This document shows positions 19,983-29,100 of a stretch of DNA of 64,000 nt, one piece after another (within the stretch, counting starts at the first letter, position 1; every line of letters begins with the position of its first letter). The position numbers and the translations under genes are program-made. This stretch comes from Beroe forskalii. Lineage: Eukaryota; Ctenophora; Nuda; Beroida; Beroidae. Below the pieces are notes generated by a model. The model was not told the origin of the DNA. It did no database searches and saw nothing but the letters and a program-made list of their open reading frames with translations. The DNA is taken from contig WFMF01000001.1 of the NCBI GenBank assembly GCA_011033025.1, positions 673,755-737,754 of the forward strand. The letters are read 5' to 3'.

Positions 19983-21101
19983 AAAAACAACTCACCCTCT
20001 CAAAATTACCCTTACTAACGGACTTCTTTATTAACCTTTTAATTTATTTCCTTGTGTTTAAATCAAACTGTTTCTGTTGCTTGTTTGAGACGAATTTCGT
20101 TTTGTCACATATAGAAGATCAAAGACAAGCCTTGGAAAATAGCTGATGGGTTTAAATCCTGAAAGACCACTAAAGAAAAGCAAATAGAAAAGGATGAGTG
20201 TTTAACGCATTTTTTTACCTCTTATTTTCTTATCTTATTCTTTTTCTTTTAATATTTTTAATATCCACTTAGTACTCACTTACTGTGGGGGGAAGTAATC
20301 AATTTTCCCTAGTACAGAATAATTAATTTTGGGAAGGTTAGCAGAGATTGAGTTATATCGAGTATGTGCCCTGCGGCTTACGCCATGCACGCAATAACCT
20401 AAATAATCTCCAACTACAGCTAGATATTTTATGTTATTTTACCACTTTCAAAACTACTGTGTACAATCAAATTCAGACGACAAGTACAACGAATCAACTA
20501 CTTCCTGCTTTCCTGTTAACATACCAGTTTTCTACTTCATTTAGAGTATCCACTTTATTGCCACTAGGTGCCAGTATCATTTGTTGACTAGTTTTGTCTA
20601 TCTCTTAAATAATAATCTGTTAATTAGATTTTCATGACGGGAGCATTAATTCACTAGTTCTTCTAACTTATTAGGAATAAGCTAATAGACGGAAAAGTAT
20701 TCATTATATCAGACAGTAAAATTGTGTTTTATCACTCATTTTTCTTGTCCGAACTACCAAAGCTATTCTTATGCGTAAGACTCAGGTACTAGGTAGTTAA
20801 TTTCTTTTATCCAGTACAATCCTCCCGTAACGGGCGTATAAGCGCATGTTACTATCTGTTGCTTTATAATCAGTCATAATTCTTTAGCCTCAAGTTTACT
20901 GCATCGACGCAACACTATTTATCATGGCTCGCTACGTTTAAAGTATCTTTACTTAAATCATCACCATTTTCTTATGGAAATTTTATCTTTACCTTAAGAA
21001 TACTCTTCACGATGGGCACATTGTTGCAGTACTTCTTTTCAGCAGGCTAATTTAATTATCTCTTTAACATTCTTCCCTCTAATGATTATGGGTGTACGGG
21101 T
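19983..21101. other. AT-rich intergenic DNA, no gene seen
   Basis: No coding or repeat structure that I can support up to the assembly gap. Confidence 0.5.
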
Positions 21102-21201
21102 NNNNNNNNNNNNNNNNNNNNNNNNNNNNNNNNNNNNNNNNNNNNNNNNNNNNNNNNNNNNNNNNNNNNNNNNNNNNNNNNNNNNNNNNNNNNNNNNNNN
21201 N
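21102..21201. other. Assembly gap of 100 N
   Basis: Exactly 100 ambiguous bases, the conventional size for a scaffold join of unknown length. Confidence 0.99.
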
Positions 21202-21480
21202 GGCCCGGGTTTTTGGGTACCCCAAAAATTACTCGAAAAAAAATGGGAGGCCCTTTGCCCAAAAAATTTTTTTGGGGCCAACTAAAAATTTTCGATCAAT
21301 AAAAAATGCGAAATTAAGTTTAAAAGGGATTTTAAAAATTTTTAAAATTTTAAAAAAAGGCGGGGGAGAAGGAAATAAAAGTCGATTTTCGAAAAAACCG
21401 AAAAACCGAGAAAATGGCAATTTTGTGGTTTTTTAGGGGTTTTTTTGGACCCCAAAAGGCCATTTTAGTAGCAATAAAAC
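21202..21480. other. Homopolymer-rich sequence abutting the gap
   Basis: Dominated by runs of A, T, G and C of 4-8 bases (for example TTTTTGGGTACCCC, AAAAAATTTTTTTGGGG), unlike the neighbouring DNA. It may be a repeat edge or low-quality consensus. ORFs through it are not credible. Confidence 0.7.
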
Positions 21481-22966
21481 CCATATTTGGGAGAGAATAC
21501 ATAAACCAATGCTATCTATCGAATAAAGTTATTTCTTATCTTAAAATATTGATATTTGGCCGTTATGGGCCAATATAAGCTTCAGGCGACGCGCGTATGC
21601 CCATATGGGCATACGTTTTTCGGCCAACCTCGGCCATTATTTGAGATAGATCAAATTTTTATGCAGAACTCATTATCTTATCGATTGCACACCTCAGATC
21701 TCGTCCAAGTCGCTTTTGAACCCCCCTTAAATAAAAGTTGATTAAAACCACGAAAATTTACGCGAAATGTGCAGACTCTGCCGAGTCGCACAATCGTACC
21801 GAATTACCTGCCCAATCCCCAGAGTTTTAGTTAACAATAACAGGATTGCAATATAATCACAGAGCGTTACAGCACTAAGTTCATCTCAGCACTAAGTTCA
21901 TCTCAGGCACTGCATGAAAATGAAATTGGAAAGTTCGAGACACCACGGGTAAAATGTTTTTCATCATTCACAATTTAATCAAAAAGTTGATCATGTAATC
22001 GAAAATGAAATTCAAGGATAGAAACAGCTACAGAAAGTATAACAAAACATTGACACAAGCGAAAAATCACGGATTAGAACTTTAAGTTCACTAATCACTA
22101 TTTCTGTGATAATGATGTCCTTTAAATCCACTGATAATCGAAATAAAAACTGACTTAGATGTTTCTCACACTTTTGGAGCGACAAATCAATCTCGCCAAT
22201 TTCGCATCTCTTTTACATCTTATTCTTAATATATGTATTTTAAACGATAACAAAAATTCAACTTTTACTAAAACATTTAGTTTTCAATTTACTACACCAG
22301 CATAGATAAGATGATAAGTATAATATGAATCGATCAACCATCAGGGGTAACTTCTAAATAATTAAAATTATTAAAAACAGATGAATTATGTTAATATTTA
22401 ACTAAATGAAACAGCATTAATAAATGAACAAAAAGCATTTATAATATGCCTGAAGCATAGTATAAATTATCATATATCCATTCAAGCTAGATAAAAATGT
22501 ACAAAATGGCATTCAACAGGATAATTTATGCATTTAGTCACCTATTCTTGACTTGAATATCTCAAGTCCAGATTTGAGCCCATTCAATGTTTATAAATTG
22601 TAAATCACACAGGGAGCAAACCTTAGTCACATAACATCTTGATCAATATATCATTTGATTATATTTCAACGAATATTTAGCGTATATCCGTCATTTCAGA
22701 TGAGGAAATTCATCACAGAACCTATAAAATAAATTGAAGTCTTAGATCCATGTACGTGTGACTAAAAGTTTGCCAGATTACTCCATATCAAGTCACGATA
22801 ATGCTGCATTTGAGGCATTCCCGAATTGCAATTTAAGGAGGAGGGCGAGGTCTCGCTGATTCTTCTTTCATGAGCTGTGACATAGCCAGAGAGCTACGCT
22901 CGATATATCGGAGGAGACACAGAGAAGGTAGAGTTAGGATTGGTATTTCCCCGGGGCGGAGTGTTC
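21481..22966. other. Intergenic or 3' region downstream of the MAGUK gene
   Basis: AT-rich. It must hold the MAGUK 3' UTR and polyadenylation signal (minus strand), but I cannot pick one out. A weak CRE-family half lies near 22106. Confidence 0.5.
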
Positions 22967-23143
22967 TCAGTAAACCCAGCTAACAGGGACCCACTGCGGG
23001 CTCGTGGACAGTTTGCTGATACACTCGTACAGCCTGGTGTAGGTCGCGTCCATGTTACTGTTCTGGATGATAACGTCAAAGTAGTGCGAGTACTGCCGCT
23101 TTATCCTCTTAGACTCGTCGATAGACTTTTTCAGGTCGTTTTC
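22967..23143 (-). CDS. MAGUK last exon: GUK C-terminus and stop
   Basis: 177 nt after acceptor CATCCACACAG, phase 0. Encodes [30 protein letters not shown] and the family-typical end QWVPVSWVY, then TGA at 22969-22967. This matches MPP2/6 (SHYFD, PQWVPxSWVY). Confidence 0.95.
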   Translation of the reverse strand, partial: ENDLKKSIDESKRIKRQYSHYFDVIIQNSNMDATYTRLYECISKLSTSPQWVPVSWVY

Positions 23144-26100
23144 CTGTGTGGATGTTGGCCGATTATTGGATGGAAATCTTGATAATTTCAAAGTAAACGC
23201 CACCAAATTAGTTCCCACATTAAATAACTCAAAAACACTGAGAATGAGTTTATCGAATCACTGCAACTTTGTATTTTGCTTTTTGTAGATTAAAATAAGC
23301 AAATATTCAGACTAAATTCGAGAATACAATTCAAATTCAATAAAGTTAAATCTTCAATCCACCTACCGAGAAGGCTTTCTTAGGATTATCCTTGGCTGAT
23401 TCCCTGTGCATCTGTACGAGCACCTCAAAGGGCGGTGCCTCAATGAACACGATGTACGGCACGAACTCCGAGGTTTTGAGGATCTTTAGGGACTGCGGAT
23501 TGACATCCAGAAGACACATCTTACCGGACCTGAAATGATGGGCGTGAGTGAGAGGGGAGTACTGCAAGCAAGATTCAGTTTCAAGTGTCAAACTGTTTTA
23601 TGCGATTTTACCGAAATGCTGCGCGTTGATCGGGAAATATCACTATCAGAGGATAAAAGTCATGAAGTGGGCTGCATGATCATCACACGCGCGAACTTAA
23701 CATAGTAATTTTTGAGAAATCCTGCAATACCTCATGACGCATCGGATGGAGTCGAGTTTGGTGCCGTAGAGGTGACCCTCGTACTCTCCGTACTCCAGGT
23801 ACTTGTGGTTGGTGATGTCCTCGTCCATCTTCTCCCGGGTGGTAAACCAGTAACCGCACCCGTCCTTCTCCCCGGGTCGGATAGGACGGGAGGTGTCTGA
23901 GGGAGGACGGGGTTATGGATGAGGGAGTTATGATCGCATGATGGGACGGAATATATCAAAATGCATTGAATCTGAATACATCAAGCAGTACATTGAGCTG
24001 CGTTTTACATGATGAACAGCGAAAAAGCCAAAGGTGGAGTCTTCAAATTCATAATTCAACACAATATCATTGTCTACAAGCAATGCAACCATTGGGAACG
24101 TTACTCACGAGGCATAGTGTTGCCGAACTTGTCCGGCTCGTTGAGCACGAGTTTACTGATGAGGGACCTCCTGCCCACGCCCTGCGCCCCGATCATCACC
24201 AGAGTCTTGCGGTTAAAAGGCGGCATCTTAGCCACTTCCTCATACAGCACCAGCTCATTCGAGTCAAAGTCTGGAAGGAGAGTTTAAGACCCGTTCTAGA
24301 CAGGGAATTTTGAGGAGCTATTGCTCGAGCAAGCCTGTCTAGAATGGGGTTTTTCGCTTGCCCGAGCTATTGCTCGAGCAATAGCTCGGGTAATAGTTGG
24401 AGGTATTACCCGGGCAATTGCTCGAGCAATAGCTCGGGCAATCATTCCTGTCTAGAAAGCACTCTTACCCGGGCAATAGCTCTCACTGATACACGTGACC
24501 GTGTCACGTGGATCGTAGGGGGGTGGCCGACATATTTTTTTGTTTTTTTTGTTTTTTTTGTTTTTTTTAAAAAAATCACATTTACCTTAACAAAAACAAA
24601 AAAAAACAAAAAACAAAAAATAAAAAAAAAGAAAAATAAAAATAAAAAAAAAAAAAACAAAAAACAAAAAAACAAAAAACAAAAAAAACAAAACAAAACA
24701 AAAACAAAAAAAAAAAAATAAAAAAAAAAAAAAAACAAAAACAAAAACATGAAACACAAAAATACAAAAATTACAAAATAGATTAAAACAAATAAAAGAG
24801 TAAATATAATACTATTGATACATCAAGTTATTAAGGTTGGCGTAGTAACCTTCTGCTGAATTGAGTGTGGAAAATCCATTTTCACATTCATTTTGTCAGT
24901 TCGAGCCCACATAACCAAACCTTATTCTAACTCGGAACAAACAACATTGGTCACGTATTTCTTATCAATTCCTTCAACTCATCGACGTGAACTCAACGGC
25001 TGAAATACAGAAACTGACATCAAGTTTACGTGTTTCTATCGCATCTGAACTTGTTTCAAGGTAATCAAGTCGAATGACCTATGCAAATATAAATTTCTTG
25101 AAATCCCTAATTTCTAGAAAACATCCACGTGAACTTACGTGCTTCAATTTCATCGTAGATTTCTCATTCCTATTTATTGAGGCATTGAGAAACCATTATC
25201 ACTTCGTCATTGTATCACCGAATAGGGCTACATTCTAAAGTTTCGGTCTTAAACGTAATTTCAAGCATTTGGCAGTTACATTTTTAGAAGCCTCCTGCGA
25301 CAAAAATTTTCGACCGATCGCCTTAAATTGAGAACTAGAAAATCTCTAGGTCTAAAAGCAATGTGTATCGAAGTAAAACACAATCTGGCGAAAACTCTCT
25401 GAGTTACAGATGTTCAGAGTAGGGAAAATAGCGTTCTATCGCAAAATACTTTATTAGAGTGGTTTCACTTGATTTTGAAGACGACACCACAGCAGCAAAA
25501 TGGGTACAAACCAAATTCCCTTTCATATTTTTTGTATTTTTTGGTTTTCATGTTTTTTGGTTTTTTATGTTTTTGTTTTTTGTATTTTTTTGTTTTTATT
25601 GTAGCTTTTTTTTTATTGTTTTTATTGTTTTTTATGTTTTTTATGTTTTTTTGTAACTTTTTGTTTTTTTGTAACTTTTTGTTTTTTTTTGTTTTTTTTG
25701 TTTTTTTTGTTTTTTATGTTTTTTTGTATTTTTTTGTATTTTTTGTATTTTTTTGTTTTTTTTGTTTTTTTTGTTTTATTTGTTTTATTTGTTTTTTTTT
25801 GTTTTTTTTGTTTTTTGTTTTATTCAGAAAACAACATTTACCTTAACAAAAAAAACAAAAAAAACAAAAAATAGGTCGACCCCCCCCCATCGTATCATGA
25901 CAGAACAAGTAATAGGAAGCTGATTAATAGGCTCTGATTGCAGTGACCTGTGACGCAATATCTGTTTTGTTATTGAAACATTATACCTTCCTTATGCACG
26001 TGATATAAGAAATGCGCTGACAGGAACTATAGCTCGAGCAACCCTGTCTAGAAAGATTTTCGAATCCAATGATTGCTCGGGTAAGCGTGAAGGGTCATCC

Positions 26101-29100
26101 TGTCTAGAAAGTAACGCTTGCCCGAACAATTGTTCGAGCAATAGCTCCTTGGAGCTCCTGTCTAGAACAGGTCTAAATATTATAAGTGTGATTCAGAGAT
26201 CTGAGTGAAGATCAGAGGTAGTAAGTTTATGCCCAGAAGTTCATTACTTTGGGAAGTTTGAATTCCCGAGTTGATTTAAGTTCAGGCAAGAAACATACCG
26301 GCGTTTTTGTTGGCAGAGTAGTTGAGTTTCTTGTTCTTCTTCTTTTTCCTCCGACTGTTGCTCTTAGCCCCGATGCCCGCAGCTGCGTTCTTCTGAGCAG
26401 CGTTCTTGATGCCCGCCATGCGTTGCTCCTGCAGGATCAGCCCGGGGATGAGACCCGCCTGCCCCTCGCCTCCCTCCAACTTAGCCTGCCACCAGTTGGG
26501 ATCGTCCTGGTTCACGATCTGCAGGATGTCTCCCTCATTGAACTTTAAACCAGCCTTCCCTGAGACGGTACTCATGGTCAGTGAGACATAGGGAAGTAGG
26601 GAATGAATATAGATCAAGTAATTCATGATCAATAAGGTTTCTCAAGGTACATTGAAACATTCAATACTTCCATAAAAGATAATAAGTTCACCGTAGTTCA
26701 CTACGGTTTTCACTCAAAATTTAAGTTTTCAATCATCAGCAGCCAGTATACTTCCTTGCAAGGGATGAGGTTGTCTCCCTTGGGGTCGTAGTTGAAGTGG
26801 GCTTTGACAAACACTTGGCACATGGGGGCTTGTTCTCGGTACGATGGGATTATCTTCAGGTGGATGTCGCCCTCTTGATCTGCGGTACAGGGGTTTAATG
26901 ATCGTGTGGGAGGTAGGTCAGACTGGCGTAAATCTTTGCAGCAATTTCATCAGGAAATAACTTTTCAAGTTTTAAGATCACACTACCTCCTAGGAGTGTA
27001 AATGGTGAGTACATAACACTTTAATGTATTTTACAAGTTGTACAATGTACATTGTAAATTGAATACACATACCTCTGAGAGCTACTTGTATCATGTCAGG
27101 CTCAGGTGGAACATCCTCCCCATTGACTGATATGATCACATCCCCGATATGCAGCAGTCTCTGTTTATCTATCATGCCTCCCTGTAGTATCCTGTGTACC
27201 ACCACCTTATTATCATCCTTCTTGAGGGTGATCCCCAGGGGTTCCCCCTTGTTCTTGTGCAGGCCCACCATCCGGTAGATCCCCGGTTCTATCTCATCCC
27301 CCTTCTCCGAGGTGACCGCCGGACTCTTCAGCTCGGGTAGCGTCTCGTTTTCGTAGTAACTCCGCGATATGATCTCGTCGTGGAGATCCACAAAGTCCTC
27401 GAAGGTCTCGAGAAGACCGACCAGCTCGAGGACCTCGGCGTTATCTTCCTCCACTTCCAGCTTCTCGTCCAGATAGTCCAGCATCTGGGGAGAGGGGACT
27501 AGGTTAGAAGAGTGACTTGGGGAAGTGAAGGGAGGAAGTAATAGGGGAGAGTGAGTGAGGGGATGGCAAGATGGGGGATTGGAAGAGAGCAAGTTAGGAG
27601 AGCAAGTAAGGGGAGTAAACGAGGGGAGTAAGTTAGGGGATATCAAGTGAGGAGAGAGCAAGATGGGGGAGTAAGTTAGGGGCGTGAGGGGGGTAAGAAA
27701 GGGGGTTAAGCTAGGGAGTGAAAGGAGTAAGAGAAGGGCTAAGTTAGAGAGCAAGTTAGGGGAGCAAGTTCAGAAGAACCGAGTTTTAGCAGACTCAGAT
27801 GGGTGGGTGTAAAGAGGCGAATTTAAGAGCCATGATGCTCAATCAAAAGTTTAATGGTCGATGTTTCAATTATAATTCTCTGCTTTGTTAACCGATTTTC
27901 ATTCACAGAATTCTTGATAACTTGATTTTTTTGTTTAAATTTGGTTTTTCAGGGGGAAGTAAATTCCTTAATTCACGTGACACGCCTGGAATGAATAATA
28001 GGGAAAAATTCTTTCAGCCGAATCGCTTTCTATTTTAATCTAATATGAAGGAATTTAAAACTATCTTCCCACACATTCTTTAGAAAATAGCCGTCAGCTA
28101 AAATTAGATTCATTACAGCCCATCCAACAATAGGACGTTACAAAATTACCAAATAACATGTGTAGCCTAATAATAGCCGAGTGTAGCCCTAAAAATAGGA
28201 CACTCTGTAACCAGTAACCACAATCTTACATCGTCAAGTACGGGTCTGGACATGTACTGCTTAGAGTTCGGTGGGATCTTGGAGTTAATCAGGGAGTCGT
28301 ATATGGAGCTCAGGGCAATCGTCATCTTCGATTGGAGCATCTCTTGCACCTGTGAGTATAGGCCAATGAATATTTATTGAAAATGTGAGTTGTTGATTGG
28401 TTCAAACTGCGATGAAATCATCCAAAAACACACCGTACAATAAAGTATGCTGTCATTTGATTAGAAGTAAAACTGGCAATCAAAACACGAAAATACCGAT
28501 ATGAATAATGCTTCCTTCATCAATCATCACAGCTATGATCATACATATCATGACTTTTGCTATGATGATGCACCACTGCTCGACATGATATTACACTGCT
28601 GAGCAGCAGATGCAGTGTCAAGTGATAACACTACTGTTGTTTCTTACCTCGTGAAACTCATTATCGTCTGACGATGCTTGGTGATTTAACACATCGAAAC
28701 TGTCTAGTATTTCTTGGATGTCTTGTAGCGAGAAATGTCCTGAAATGAATTGACGATTATAGGAATCGAGGAAAATTTAAACACCGGAGAGGTTTTTCAT
28801 GTCATGGGTTTTTGTTACATTCGGTAATTTCATCAAGATCATGAATCAAAGTCTCATGTCATTGGTTAGGCTTGGTATTATTTCGTACACTCAGTGACGC
28901 AGTGACTGTTTTCGAGATGGAAAAGTCAATTAAAAACCCTGTTGACCAGATAAAAAATTATTTTAGGCTGTGCAGGAACTTTGAGATCCTTTGTAAACAA
29001 TAAGGTTCCCTGGCAGGGATACAAATTAGCAGCACCTTAGAGTTAGACATTGTAATGTTGTGTACACTTAGCTTAAAAACTTTCCCAAAATTAACAAGTT

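Larger units (their letters stand above)
24518..25888. mobile_element. 1.37-kb G-run-ended DNA transposon, sister of 10063-13014
   Basis: Starts GGGGGGTGGCCGACAT and ends, inverted, with nine G then TCGACCTAT. ATCGTA is duplicated at 24512-24517 and 25889-25894. The arms continue as matched low-complexity tracts (T8G repeats, then an inverted CATTTACCTTAACAAAA word). No transposase. The end motif G-run plus TCSACC is shared with the galaxin-gene element. Confidence 0.78.
24287..26174. mobile_element. Fold-back element with CCTGTCTAGAA / GCTCGAGC palindromes, split by a second transposon
   Basis: Outer ends AGACCCGTTCTAGACAGG and CCTGTCTAGAACAGGTCT are inverted. Inside both halves, CCTGTCTAGAA and nested palindromes of GAGCTATTGCTCGAGCAATA recur several times. 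Without the insertion at 24518-25888 the element is about 0.5 kb. It sits wholly in a MAGUK intron. Confidence 0.75.

Noticed and set aside
24344-25874. ORFs of Phe/Lys/Asn runs
   Set aside because: Translations of T8G and A-rich low-complexity tracts in a transposon.
26990-27754. Full 254-codon ORF as a single MAGUK exon
   Set aside because: Upstream of 27484 it is low-complexity intron. The acceptor CCCCAG at 27485 and phase with the 28230 exon set the true start, and the donor at 27073 sets the end.
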